DNA of 17,977 nt from an uncultured Eubacteriales bacterium. Its GTDB lineage: Bacteria > Bacillota > Clostridia > Oscillospirales > Oscillospiraceae. Shown one piece after another: positions 1 through 7,432 of this stretch (within the stretch, counting starts at the first letter, position 1; each line of letters begins with the position of its first letter). The stretch is from contig UQGJ01000055.1 in the NCBI GenBank assembly GCA_900540545.1, positions 1-17,977 on the forward strand. The letters run 5' to 3'. The notes below the pieces were generated by a model that did no database searches, was not told where the DNA came from, and worked only from the letters and a program-made list of their open reading frames with translations. A program made the position numbers and the translations under genes.

Positions 1-54
1 GGTTTTCTTTCCGTCCCCTTTCTCAAACGAGAAAGGGGACCCCCCGGAGGGACT
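1..54. repeat. Palindromic intergenic repeat, family A copy 1
   Basis: A 12-bp perfect inverted repeat, GTCCCCTTTCTC (13-24) with GAGAAAGGGGAC (29-40) around an AAAC loop. It is flanked by TTTTCTTTCC on the left and CCCCCCGGAGGGACTC on the right. The same flanks and arms recur at 11147-11207, and in inverse orientation with altered arms at 6985-7033. It lies beyond the citrate synthase terminator. No U-tract fits a terminator here, so it is called a dispersed repeat. Confidence 0.75.
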
Positions 55-65
55 CTGTTGCAAAC

Positions 66-96
66 AAAAAGGCCCGCGTACTCCCGTACGCGGGCC
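66..96 (-). terminator. Intrinsic terminator of the citrate synthase gene
   Basis: An 11-bp perfect stem, GGCCCGCGTAC (71-81) and GTACGCGGGCC (86-96), with a 4-base loop. On the minus strand it is followed by a run of five U (66-70). It begins 10 bp after the citrate synthase stop codon, the expected place for a Rho-independent terminator. Confidence 0.93.
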
Positions 97-105
97 CCTT
101 CCAAC

Positions 106-1470
106 CTACCGCTCCCCAATAGGCCGGTACTCCTTCCGGTCTCCCACATACTTGTAGGCGGGCCGGATGATTTTCCCCATGTTGATGAGCTCCTCGATGC
201 GGTGGGCGCTCCAGCCGGAGATCCGCGCCATGGCGAAGATGGGCGTATACAGCTCCAGCGGCAGGTCCAGCATGTGGTACACAAACCCGGAGTAGAAGTC
301 CACGTTGGCGGACACGCCCTTGTAGATTTTCCGCTCGTCGGAGATGACCTGGGGGGCCAGCCGTTCCACCTTGGAGTACAGCTCGTACTCGTCGGTGCGG
401 CCCTTCTCCCGGGACAGGGTCTCCACAAAGCCCCGGATGATGTTGGCCCGGGGGTCGGACAGGGAGTAGACCGCGTGGCCCATGCCGTAGATGAGCCCCG
501 CGTGGTCGAAGGCCTCGCCGTGGAGGAGGGCGCGGAGGTAGGCGGAGATCTCGTCCTCGTCGTTCCAGTCCTTCACCTGGGTCTTCATGTCCTCAAACAT
601 CCGCACCACCTTGATGTTGGCACCGCCGTGCTTGGGGCCCTTCAGGGAGGCCAGGGCCGCCGCCATGCAGGAGTATGTATCCGTGCCAGAGGAGGTGACC
701 ACGTGGGTGGTGAAGGTGGAGTTGTTGCCGCCGCCGTGCTCGGCGTGGAGCATGAGGCAGATGTCCAGCACGTGGGCCTCCCAGAAGGAGTAGGACGAGT
801 CGGCCCGCAGCAGGGAGAGGATGTTCTCCGCCGTGGACAGCTCCGGCCGGGGCGCGTGGATGAACAGGGAGTTGCCCTCCTTGTAGTTGTACGCCTGATA
901 GGAGTACACCGAGTACAGCGGGAAGGTGGCGATGAGCTGCATACACTGGCGCACCACGTTGGGCAGACTGGTGTCGTCGGTCTTGTCGTCGTAGGAGGCG
1001 GCGTTGAGGACGCACTTGGCCAGGGAGTTCATCATATCCTGGCTGGGGGACTTCAAGATCACGTCCCGGACAAAGTTCTTGGGCAGGGTGCGGTAGTAGG
1101 AGAGCTGCCCCGTGAAGTCGGTCAGCTCCTGCTGGGTGGGCAGCTGCCCGAACATGAGCAGATAGGCCACCTCCTCGAAGCCGAACCGCTTCTCCCGGAG
1201 GGCGGAGCGCACCAGATCCTCGATGTTGTATCCCCGGTAGAAGAGCTGCCCCTCGCAGGGGACGGCCTGTCCGTCCACCAGCTTGGTGGACACAATATCG
1301 GAAATCTCCGTCAGTCCGGCGACCACGCCCTTGCCGTTCAGGTCGCGGAGGCCGCGTTTGACGTCGTAGCGGATGTAGTCCTCGCTGTCGATGCAGCTGT
1401 TGGCAAGGCTCCTCTGGGCCAGGGCCTCGATGGCGGGGGTCACGTCGCTGTAATTGGGGTTGCTGACCAT
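106..1470 (-). CDS. Citrate synthase (citrate/2-methylcitrate synthase family)
   Basis: 454 residues. It condenses oxaloacetate with acetyl-CoA to give citrate in the cytoplasm. In a fermentative anaerobe the usual role is supplying 2-oxoglutarate for glutamate. The catalytic triad of the family is visible: His245 in the AEHGGGN block, His332 in GMGHAVY, and Asp391 in NVDFYSG. The size fits the family with a somewhat long N-terminal segment (about 50 residues before GLTEISDI). The ATG at 1470 is preceded by AAAGGAG with a 9-base gap, which supports this start. The gene stands alone, with a terminator just downstream and an extended -10 upstream. No aconitase or isocitrate dehydrogenase gene is adjacent. 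The exact substrate (oxaloacetate with acetyl-CoA or propionyl-CoA) cannot be settled by reading, so no gltA/citZ/prpC symbol is given. Confidence 0.96.
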   Translation of the reverse strand: MVSNPNYSDVTPAIEALAQRSLANSCIDSEDYIRYDVKRGLRDLNGKGVVAGLTEISDIVSTKLVDGQAVPCEGQLFYRGYNIEDLVRSALREKRFGFEEVAYLLMFGQLPTQQELTDFTGQLSYYRTLPKNFVRDVILKSPSQDMMNSLAKCVLNAASYDDKTDDTSLPNVVRQCMQLIATFPLYSVYSYQAYNYKEGNSLFIHAPRPELSTAENILSLLRADSSYSFWEAHVLDICLMLHAEHGGGNNSTFTTHVVTSSGTDTYSCMAAALASLKGPKHGGANIKVVRMFEDMKTQVKDWNDEDEISAYLRALLHGEAFDHAGLIYGMGHAVYSLSDPRANIIRGFVETLSREKGRTDEYELYSKVERLAPQVISDERKIYKGVSANVDFYSGFVYHMLDLPLELYTPIFAMARISGWSAHRIEELINMGKIIRPAYKYVGDRKEYRPIGER

Positions 1471-1528
1471 AGGTTCGCGCTCCTTTCTCTCAGAACGTCT
1501 TTTCCTCTTTTACGTCGTTTGAAAAATT

Positions 1529-1537
1529 AGTATAGCA
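1529..1537 (-). promoter_or_regulatory. Probable extended -10 promoter for citrate synthase
   Basis: The minus strand reads TGCTATACT, a TG-N extended -10 with TATACT at 1529-1534, about 60 bases before the start codon. No good -35 is seen at 17 bases (ACAATA at best). An imperfect palindrome around CAATTG overlaps the spacer at about 1536-1552 and could be an operator; that is speculative. Confidence 0.5.
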
Positions 1538-1582
1538 TACAATTGTTACCATATTGTGAATGGGCGGATACAATCGGGAGAC

Positions 1583-1616
1583 AAAAATCCCCGTGGACTG
1601 ACAGCCCACGGGGATT
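1583..1616 (-). terminator. Intrinsic terminator of nadE
   Basis: An 11-bp perfect stem, AATCCCCGTGG (1586-1596) and CCACGGGGATT (1606-1616), with a 9-base loop. A U-tract follows on the minus strand (1583-1587). It starts 9 bp after the nadE stop. Confidence 0.92.
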
Positions 1617-1624
1617 CAGGCATC

Positions 1625-3538
1625 CTATTCCAGCCCTTCCAGCTCGTCCAGCCACAGGCTGGCAACAGCGTCGGAGGGCATCCGCCAGTCGCCCCTGGGC
1701 GACAGGGTCACCGACCCCACCTTCGGCCCGTCGGGGAGACAGGAGCGCTTGAACTGCTGGGAGAAGAACCGGCGGTAGAAGTTTTTCTCCCACTTGAGCA
1801 GGGCCGCCCGGTCGTACCGGCGGCCGAAGGCCTCCTCCGCCAGCCGCAGCACCTTCCGGGGCGGGAAGGCCCACCGGATGGCGTAGTAGAGGAAGAAGTC
1901 GTGCAGCTCGTAAGGCCCCACGATGTCCTCGGTTTTCTGGCTGATTTTCCCCTCAATGGCGGGGAGCAGTTCCGGGGACACGGGGGTGTCCAGAATGTCG
2001 GCCAGCACGTGGGACAGCTCCGGCTCGGAGTCGGCCTTGTCCCCGCACACGTAGTCCACCAAATGGCGCACCAGGGTCTTGGGGATACCGGCGTTGACCC
2101 CGTACATGCTCATGTGGTCGCCGTTGTAGGTGGCCCAGCCCAGGGCCAGCTCGGAGAGGTCCCCGGTGCCCACCACCAGCCCGTTCACCTGGTTGGCGAT
2201 GTCCATCAGCACCTGGGTCCGCTCCCGGGCCTGGCCGTTTTCAAAGGTCACGTCGTGCACGTCCATGCTCTGGCCGATGTCCTTGAAGTGCTGGCGCACC
2301 GCCTCGCCGATGTCCACCCGCTTCAGGGTGGCCCCCAGCCGGGCGGCCAGCTCCACGGCGTTGTCCCGGGTCCGGTCCGTGGTGCCGAAGCAGGGCATGG
2401 TCACGGCGATGATGTCGCTGGCGGGCCGGTCCAGCAGCCCCATGGCGATGGTGGCAATGAGGATGGCCAGGGTGGAGTCCAGCCCCCCGGACAGACCGAT
2501 GACCGCCGCCTGGGCGTGGGTGTGCTCGATGCGCTTTTTCAGCCCCAGGGCGGCGATTTTGAGGATTTCCTCGCACCGCTGGGCCCGGTCCGCCTCGTTT
2601 TCCGGGACGAAGGGGGTGGGGGAGATGTGCCGGGTCAAGGTGGTGTCCGAGGGGGTCATCTGGAAGTCGCCGTTGACCACGGTGGACGCCGCGCCTGGGA
2701 AGGTGTTCATGCGCCTGCGCTCATAGGCCAGTTTCTGCACATCGATTTCCGAAATGGTCAGACCGATAGCAAACCGCCGCTCGGCCAGGAGGGCGCCGTT
2801 TTCCGCCACCATGTTGTGCCCGGCAAACACCAGGTCGGTTGTGGATTCCCCCTCGCCCGCGTTGGCGTAGACGTAGCCGCAGCAGAGCCGGGCGGACTGG
2901 CCCGTCACCAGGGCCCGGCGGTAGTCCGCCTTGCCCACGGCCTCGTTGCTGGCTGAGAGGTTCAGAATGACGGTGGCCCCCATCTGGGCCAGCGACCGGG
3001 ACGGAGCATCCGCCGACCAGAGGTCCTCGCAGATTTCAACCCCCAGAGTCAGGGCGGGCAATGCCGTGCAGTAGTAAAGCTGTTGGCAGCCAAACTGCAC
3101 CGTCTGACCGATGAGAAAATGGGTGCTCGGTTCCTGTGGGCCGGGCTCAAACCACCGCCGCTCCTGGAACTCCCCGTAGTTGGGCAGGTGGGTCTTGGGG
3201 ACGACCCCTAAAATCACGCCCTTGTGTATAACTACGGCGCAGTTATACAGCTTGTTGTCGTACCGCACCGGCATCCCCAGGGCGGTGACCATGTCCAGAT
3301 TCTTGGTGGCCTCCAGAATGGTGGCCAGCCCCTCCTCGGCCCCGTCCAAGAGTGTGTCCTGCAAAAACAGGTCCCCGCAGGTGTACCCGGTGAGGCACAG
3401 CTCCGGCAGGCACAGCACCCGCACCCCCTGCCGGTCGGCCTCCCGCATGAGGGTAAAAATCTGTTCGGCGTTATAGCGGCAGTCGGCCACCCTGATGTGC
3501 GGGGTCCCGGCGGCGACCTTGATGAATCCATCGCGCAT
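1625..3538 (-). CDS. nadE: Glutamine-dependent NAD(+) synthetase
   Basis: 637 residues, the two-domain bacterial form. It makes NAD from deamido-NAD and ATP using ammonia released from glutamine. The N-terminal nitrilase-like glutaminase domain (about 1-290) shows the Glu-Lys-Cys triad: Glu46 (CLPELCLTGY), Lys115 (VPKTHLPNY) and Cys170 (VEICEDLW). The synthetase domain begins near residue 325 and has the PP-loop SGGLDS at 350-355, plus later GTGDLSELALGW and NAGIPKTLVRHLV blocks. Length and domain order are complete. The ATG at 3538 has AAAGGAGG 8 bases upstream. The ASCH-like gene ends 78 bp upstream on the same strand, so the two may share a transcript. The leader between them can pair the ribosome binding site with an upstream complement (3542-3608). 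Confidence 0.97.
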   Translation of the reverse strand: MRDGFIKVAAGTPHIRVADCRYNAEQIFTLMREADRQGVRVLCLPELCLTGYTCGDLFLQDTLLDGAEEGLATILEATKNLDMVTALGMPVRYDNKLYNCAVVIHKGVILGVVPKTHLPNYGEFQERRWFEPGPQEPSTHFLIGQTVQFGCQQLYYCTALPALTLGVEICEDLWSADAPSRSLAQMGATVILNLSASNEAVGKADYRRALVTGQSARLCCGYVYANAGEGESTTDLVFAGHNMVAENGALLAERRFAIGLTISEIDVQKLAYERRRMNTFPGAASTVVNGDFQMTPSDTTLTRHISPTPFVPENEADRAQRCEEILKIAALGLKKRIEHTHAQAAVIGLSGGLDSTLAILIATIAMGLLDRPASDIIAVTMPCFGTTDRTRDNAVELAARLGATLKRVDIGEAVRQHFKDIGQSMDVHDVTFENGQARERTQVLMDIANQVNGLVVGTGDLSELALGWATYNGDHMSMYGVNAGIPKTLVRHLVDYVCGDKADSEPELSHVLADILDTPVSPELLPAIEGKISQKTEDIVGPYELHDFFLYYAIRWAFPPRKVLRLAEEAFGRRYDRAALLKWEKNFYRRFFSQQFKRSCLPDGPKVGSVTLSPRGDWRMPSDAVASLWLDELEGLE

Positions 3539-3541
3539 GAA

Positions 3542-3608
3542 AAAGCCCTCCTTTGTTCCTGCCTAGTTTACCCCAATTCGGGGCCTAATGCAAGAAGAGG
3601 AGGGCTTT
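3542..3608 (-). promoter_or_regulatory. Leader hairpin that can sequester the nadE ribosome binding site
   Basis: A perfect 11-bp inverted repeat, AAAGCCCTCCT (3542-3552) and AGGAGGGCTTT (3598-3608), encloses 45 bases. On the minus-strand RNA the downstream arm contains the nadE GGAGG and the upstream arm is its complement. The loop holds a small CCCC/GGGG hairpin (about 3571-3583). The downstream arm runs into UUUUU, so an attenuator reading is also possible. The structure is seen; the function is inferred. Confidence 0.5.
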
Positions 3609-3616
3609 GCGGGCTT

Positions 3617-4075
3617 TTATTTCAGCTTGGCGTGGTCGTAGTGGTAGGGCTTGCTGGTCCCCACCACCGCGTCGGAGATTTGCTCCAAAATGATCCAGTC
3701 GTCCATGTTGTTCTGCCGGTCAAAGGGCAGGGGCGGGTCAATGGGGGTCACGTCCCGGAAGGCCACCAGACACAGGGCCTTTTTGTGCCAACGGACCTTC
3801 TGCGCGTCGGTGAGGGCCAACTGGGGCTGATGCTCGGCCAAAATGCGGTCGGTCTCCTCGTCGGTGAGCTTGACGTAGTTCTCCACGGCGGTGACAGTGG
3901 CCTTGGCGGCGATGTCCGCGGTGCCCTTCTGCAAAAAATAGAGGGTCTCGCCCTCAAAGACCCGGCTGTGGGGGATTTTGCGCCCGGAGGCCCCCCGCAC
4001 TATCATGGTCTTTTCGCCGCTCAAAATCTTGTCCAACACCTTTGCCTTGTCGTCGCAGTACACTAGATGGTCCAT
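3617..4075 (-). CDS. Small PUA/ASCH-like domain protein, function unknown
   Basis: 152 residues. The N-terminal half resembles the ASCH/PUA-like fold: a helix ending in ILSGEKTMIVRG (Gly-x-Lys followed by an Arg, as in the ASCH GxKxxExR signature), then a strand pattern with ETLYFLQKG and a KATVTAVENYVKLT segment. ASCH-type proteins are generally thought to bind RNA or modified nucleotides. No catalytic motif is evident here, and no substrate is proposed. The C-terminal part (WHKKALCLVAF, then a Pro/Asp-rich stretch) is typical of a small soluble protein. The ATG at 4075 is preceded by AGGAGG with a 7-base gap. It is the first gene of a possible unit with nadE and is divergent from the riboswitch-ATPase unit. 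The family call is from pattern recognition and is only moderately certain; the gene itself is well supported. Confidence 0.8.
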   Translation of the reverse strand: MDHLVYCDDKAKVLDKILSGEKTMIVRGASGRKIPHSRVFEGETLYFLQKGTADIAAKATVTAVENYVKLTDEETDRILAEHQPQLALTDAQKVRWHKKALCLVAFRDVTPIDPPLPFDRQNNMDDWIILEQISDAVVGTSKPYHYDHAKLK

Positions 4076-4108
4076 CTCCCGGCCTCCTCAAACGATTTCA
4101 TCCTATGG

Positions 4109-4117
4109 ATGATAGCA
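4109..4117 (-). promoter_or_regulatory. Possible extended -10 for the ASCH-like gene
   Basis: The minus strand reads TGCTATCAT, with TATCAT at 4109-4114, 34 bases before the start codon. This is the same extended -10 seen before secG (14903-14911). No convincing -35 is present. Confidence 0.4.
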
Positions 4118-4151
4118 TGTCCAGTCGAATGTGGGATTGTAAAAATCGGAC

Positions 4152-4180
4152 TTGACAAATCATCCCAGGGACCATATAAT
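4152..4180 (+). promoter_or_regulatory. Consensus sigma-70/sigma-A promoter of the riboswitch-ATPase unit
   Basis: Perfect TTGACA (4152-4157), 17-bp spacer, perfect TATAAT (4175-4180). Transcription should begin near 4187, directly at the 5' edge of the riboswitch P1 stem. Such an ideal promoter suits a unit whose control is exerted after initiation. Confidence 0.93.
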
Positions 4181-4186
4181 AGCCCC

Positions 4187-4286
4187 AATCAAAAGGGAGT
4201 AGTCATAAGGTCCACCGTCAACATCACGGCTGCCGCGGCAGTCTGGCGATGGGCGCCGATTTCATTCGGTCACAAGACTTTTGAGC
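4187..4286 (+). promoter_or_regulatory. yybP-ykoY-family manganese riboswitch aptamer
   Basis: Sequence evidence: a 7-bp closing stem P1, TCAAAAG (4189-4195) with CTTTTGA (4278-4284). The yybP-ykoY L1 signature GGGAGTAG follows immediately (4195-4202), and the other conserved internal loop appears as CCGTCAACAT (4215-4224). Internal helices include CTGC/GCAG (4230-4241) and CCGA/TCGG (4256-4269). Established knowledge: this class senses Mn2+, and in lactococci and streptococci it precedes P-type ATPases that export Mn2+. Here it also precedes a P-type ATPase. The 3' strand of P1 is shared with the following terminator, so ligand binding should favour read-through (an ON switch). One G of the usual GGGGAGUAG is missing. 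A covariance search would settle class membership. Confidence 0.85.
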
Positions 4287-4316
4287 GTGTGTCAACATGC
4301 TCAAAGGTCTTTTTTT
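4274..4316 (+). terminator. Riboswitch-controlled intrinsic terminator
   Basis: A 16-bp stem with two G-U pairs: 4274-4289 pairs with 4296-4311 around a 6-base loop and is followed by a T-run through 4316. Its 5' arm contains CTTTTGA (4278-4284), which is also the 3' strand of aptamer P1, so the two folds exclude each other. It lies 40 bp before the ATPase start codon. Confidence 0.92.
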
Positions 4317-4356
4317 ATTGCATTTGGGCATGACTAAGGAAAAAGGAGCGCTGTAC

Positions 4357-6969
4357 ATGGAACCGTATTTCAACCGCACCGAGGAAGAAGCCCTGCGCGC
4401 CCTGGACGCCACCCGCGCCGGCCTCACCTCCGCCCAGGCGGCGGAGCGCCTCAACCGTTACGGCAAGAACGCCCTGGCCGAGGGGAAGAAAAAGTCCGGC
4501 GTCCAGGTCTTTTTCGACCAGTTCAAGGACCTGCTGGTGGCGATCCTGATTGCCGCCGCCCTCATCTCCATGGTCTCCGGCAACGTGGAGAGCACCATCG
4601 TCATCTTCGCCGTGCTGCTGCTCAACGCCGTGCTGGGCACCGTCCAGCACTTCAAGGCGGAAAAGTCCCTGGAAAGCCTGAAGGCCATGTCCTCCCCCTC
4701 GGCCAAGGTCCTGCGGGACGGGGCCCGGGCCGTGGTCCCCTCCGCCCAGGTGGTCCCCGGCGACGTGGTGGAGCTGGAGGCCGGCGACATGGTGGTGGCC
4801 GATGGCCGCATCCTGGAAAACTACTCCCTCAAGGTCAACGAAAGCTCCCTCACCGGCGAATCCGAGGGCGTGGAAAAGACCGCCGACGTGATTCCCGCCG
4901 AAAAGGTGGCCCTGGGCGACCAGAAGAACATGGTGTTCTCCGGCTCCCTGGTCACCTATGGCCGGGCCCTGGTCCTGGTGACGGGCACCGGCATGGACAC
5001 CGAGCTGGGCAAGGTGGCCGCTCTGATGAACCGCACCCAGCAGCGCCGGACCCCCCTCCAGGAGAGCCTGGACGCCTTCAGCAAAAAGCTGGCCGCCGTC
5101 ATTCTCGCCATCTGCGCCCTGGTCTTCGGCCTGTCCCTCTTCCACCACATGGCCGTTCTGGACTCCCTCATGTTCGCCGTGGCCCTGGCCGTGGCCGCCA
5201 TCCCCGAGGCCCTCAGCTCCATCATCACCATCGTCCAGGCCATGGGCACCCAGAAAATGGCGAGGGAACACGCCATCATCAAGGACCTGAAGGCCGTGGA
5301 GACCCTGGGCAGCGTGTCCGTCATCTGCTCCGACAAGACCGGCACCCTCACCCAGAATAAAATGACCCCCCAGAAAATCTACGCCGACGGCTCCCTGCTG
5401 GCCGGGGAGGACCTGGACCTGGTCAACGACGTCCAGCGCCTGCTGCTGAAGGCCGCCCTCCTGGCCAGCGACGCCACCACCGATGACGCCAGCGGCGCCG
5501 CCATCGGCGACCCCACCGAGGTGGCCCTGGTCATGCTGGGGGACCGCATCGGCATCGACGAGACCCAGTACCGCGCCCAGCACCCCCGGCTCAAAGAGCT
5601 GGCCTTCGACTCGGACCGCAAGCTCATGTCCACCCTCCACGACATCGACGGCGTCCCCACCCTCTACACCAAGGGGGCCATGGACGTGCTGCTGGACCGC
5701 TCCGACTTCGTCCTCACCCGCACCGGTCCCGTCCCCATGACCCCGGAGTGGAAGGAGCGGATTTCCCGCGTCAATATGGAGCTGTCCGTGGAGGGCCTCC
5801 GGGTCCTGGCCTTCGCCTGTAAAGAGCTGCCCCAGGTCCGGGACCTGACCCTGGCCGACGAGGAGGGCTTCACCTTCATCGGCCTGGTCTCCATGATAGA
5901 CCCGCCCCGTCCCGAAGCCGTCCAGGCGGTCCACGACGCCCAGCGGGGGGGCGTGCGCACCATCATGATTACCGGCGACCACAAGGTCACCGCCTCCGCC
6001 ATCGCCAAGCAGCTCGGCATCCTCAGAGAAGGGGACCAGGCCGTCTCCGGCCCCGAGCTGGACGACATGACCGACCACGACCTGGACGAGCGTTTGGAGC
6101 ATATCTCGGTCTACGCCCGGGTATCGCCGGAGCATAAAATACGCATTGTAGAGGCCTGGCAGCGCCGGGGCAAGATCGTCTCCATGACCGGCGACGGGGT
6201 CAACGACGCCCCCGCCCTCAAGGCCGCCGACATCGGCGTGGCTATGGGCATCACCGGCACCGAGGTCAGCAAGGACGCCGCCTCCATGATCCTCTCCGAC
6301 GACAACTTCGCCACCATCGTCAAGGCGGTGGTCAACGGCCGGGGAGTCTACGCCAACATCAAAAACGCCATCAACTTCCTGCTGTCGGGCAATATGGCGG
6401 GCATAATCTGCGTCCTGTTCACGTCGGTCCTGGGCCTGCCCATGCCCTTCGCCCCGGTCCACCTGCTGTTCATCAACCTGCTCACCGACTCCCTGCCCGC
6501 CATCGCCATCGGCGTGGAGCCCGCCGGGACCGGCCTGCTGGACCAGCCCCCCCGGGACCCCAAGGAGCCCATCCTGACCAAAGCTCTCATGGCCCGCATC
6601 GGCGTCTACGGCGCCCTCATCGCCGCCGCCACCCTGGCGGCCTACTTCCTGGGCCTGAAGGCCGCCAACGGCGGCCCCGCCCTTGCCATGACCCTGGCCT
6701 TCGCCACCCTGACCCTGGCCCGGCTGTTCCACGGCTTCAACTGCCGGGGCCAATCCTCCATCTTCAAGCTGGGCCTCACCACCAACAAGGCCAGCCTGGG
6801 CGCCTTCGCCGCCGGCGTGGTCCTCCTGGCCGCCGTCCTCCTCATCCCCGGCCTGACCACCCTCTTCGCCGTGGCCCCCTTCACCTGGCCCCAAATCGCC
6901 GCCGTGGTGGGCCTGGCCGTCCTGCCCACAGCAGTCATCCAACTCTATAAAGTGCTCCGTAAGGCGTGA
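4357..6969 (+). CDS. P-type cation ATPase, probable Mn2+ (or Ca2+/Mn2+) exporter
   Basis: 870 residues, the P2A (SERCA/PMR1-like) layout with about ten membrane helices. Visible motifs: TGES (166-169, actuator), PEAL in M4 (283-286), the phosphorylated DKTGT (Asp326), KGA (Lys439, nucleotide binding), TGD (539-541) and TGDGVND (611-617). Transport site II looks intact: Glu284 in M4, and the Asn and Asp of INLLTDSLPA in M6. The M5 glutamate of SERCA site I is replaced (LSGNMAGII), as expected for single-site pumps that carry Mn2+ or one Ca2+. No N-terminal CxxC metal domain is present, so it is not a Cu/Zn pump. The ATG at 4357 has AAGGAG 8 bases upstream. The longer frame from 4297 starts inside the terminator and is rejected. 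Control by a Mn2+ riboswitch points to Mn2+ efflux; this is inference from context. Confidence 0.95.
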   Translation: MEPYFNRTEEEALRALDATRAGLTSAQAAERLNRYGKNALAEGKKKSGVQVFFDQFKDLLVAILIAAALISMVSGNVESTIVIFAVLLLNAVLGTVQHFKAEKSLESLKAMSSPSAKVLRDGARAVVPSAQVVPGDVVELEAGDMVVADGRILENYSLKVNESSLTGESEGVEKTADVIPAEKVALGDQKNMVFSGSLVTYGRALVLVTGTGMDTELGKVAALMNRTQQRRTPLQESLDAFSKKLAAVILAICALVFGLSLFHHMAVLDSLMFAVALAVAAIPEALSSIITIVQAMGTQKMAREHAIIKDLKAVETLGSVSVICSDKTGTLTQNKMTPQKIYADGSLLAGEDLDLVNDVQRLLLKAALLASDATTDDASGAAIGDPTEVALVMLGDRIGIDETQYRAQHPRLKELAFDSDRKLMSTLHDIDGVPTLYTKGAMDVLLDRSDFVLTRTGPVPMTPEWKERISRVNMELSVEGLRVLAFACKELPQVRDLTLADEEGFTFIGLVSMIDPPRPEAVQAVHDAQRGGVRTIMITGDHKVTASAIAKQLGILREGDQAVSGPELDDMTDHDLDERLEHISVYARVSPEHKIRIVEAWQRRGKIVSMTGDGVNDAPALKAADIGVAMGITGTEVSKDAASMILSDDNFATIVKAVVNGRGVYANIKNAINFLLSGNMAGIICVLFTSVLGLPMPFAPVHLLFINLLTDSLPAIAIGVEPAGTGLLDQPPRDPKEPILTKALMARIGVYGALIAAATLAAYFLGLKAANGGPALAMTLAFATLTLARLFHGFNCRGQSSIFKLGLTTNKASLGAFAAGVVLLAAVLLIPGLTTLFAVAPFTWPQIAAVVGLAVLPTAVIQLYKVLRKA

Positions 6970-7033
6970 CAGGGCAAGGCCCTGCCGGGGGCGTTCCTTT
7001 CTCCTTTGAGAAAGGAACCGAAAGAAAACCAGG
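6970..7033. repeat. Palindromic repeat, family A copy 2 (inverse orientation), after the ATPase gene
   Basis: Directly after the ATPase stop come CAGGGC-AAG-GCCCTG (6970-6984) and an 11-bp hairpin, GTTCCTTTCTC (6993-7003) with GAGAAAGGAAC (7008-7018). CGAAAGAAAACC then follows. Its reverse complement matches copy 1 (GGTTTTCTTTC... then arm, loop, arm, CCCCC). No T-tract follows either hairpin, so a terminator role is uncertain, though these are the only structures at the 3' end of the gene. Confidence 0.65.
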
Positions 7034-7353
7034 GGGACAGCACGGGGGATTTCATCCCCCTATCGTCATCCCCCTGGACCCTCGTCAGAACAAACTGCGC
7101 TCCGTTCCGTCCGGCTTTGCCGGACATCCACACCACTCCGTTTGTTCTTCCTCCCCCCAGCGGGCCTGAACGGCGGCCCGCCGGGGTCCCCTTAATCGGG
7201 GAATGGTGCTTTTCCAAATCGCCCTTGCACCCATTGCCAGTCAGCAAGGGCCGCCGAAGGCGGCGGCCCCCACAAGAACATGATGGCCCCAATCAACCCC
7301 GTAGGGCCCGGCGTCCCCGACGGGCCGTCCCCTCCGTCCCCCGTCTCCCGTCC

Positions 7354-7408
7354 CCCTGTCATTGCGAGCCAGTCCGCAGACTGGCGTGGCAATCCGCATC
7401 CCCGTCCT
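7354..7408. repeat. 55-bp REP-like hairpin element, copy 1
   Basis: Contains ATTGC...GCAAT (7361-7365 and 7388-7392) outside GCCAGTC-CGCA-GACTGGC, a two-tier hairpin. It is identical to 17799-17853 except for one base (GCGTGGC against GCGCGGC). Such short hairpin elements are common dispersed intergenic repeats in related genomes. No coding capacity is inferred. Confidence 0.85.
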
Positions 7409-7432
7409 ACCCCCGTCCCGCCCCGTGGGCGT

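Noticed and set aside
4297..4356. An upstream ATG start for the P-type ATPase
   Set aside because: It lies inside the terminator stem and has no ribosome binding site. ATG 4357 has AAGGAG at 8 bases.
4315..6942. An 875-codon open frame antisense to the P-type ATPase
   Set aside because: It is a by-product of G/C-rich third positions in the real gene. It is Gly/Val/His/Gln-rich with no domain, has no ribosome binding site, and the plus-strand frame has all P-type ATPase motifs.
6970..7018. Terminator of the P-type ATPase gene
   Set aside because: Two hairpins are present but neither is followed by a T-tract. They are listed as repeats, with termination left open.
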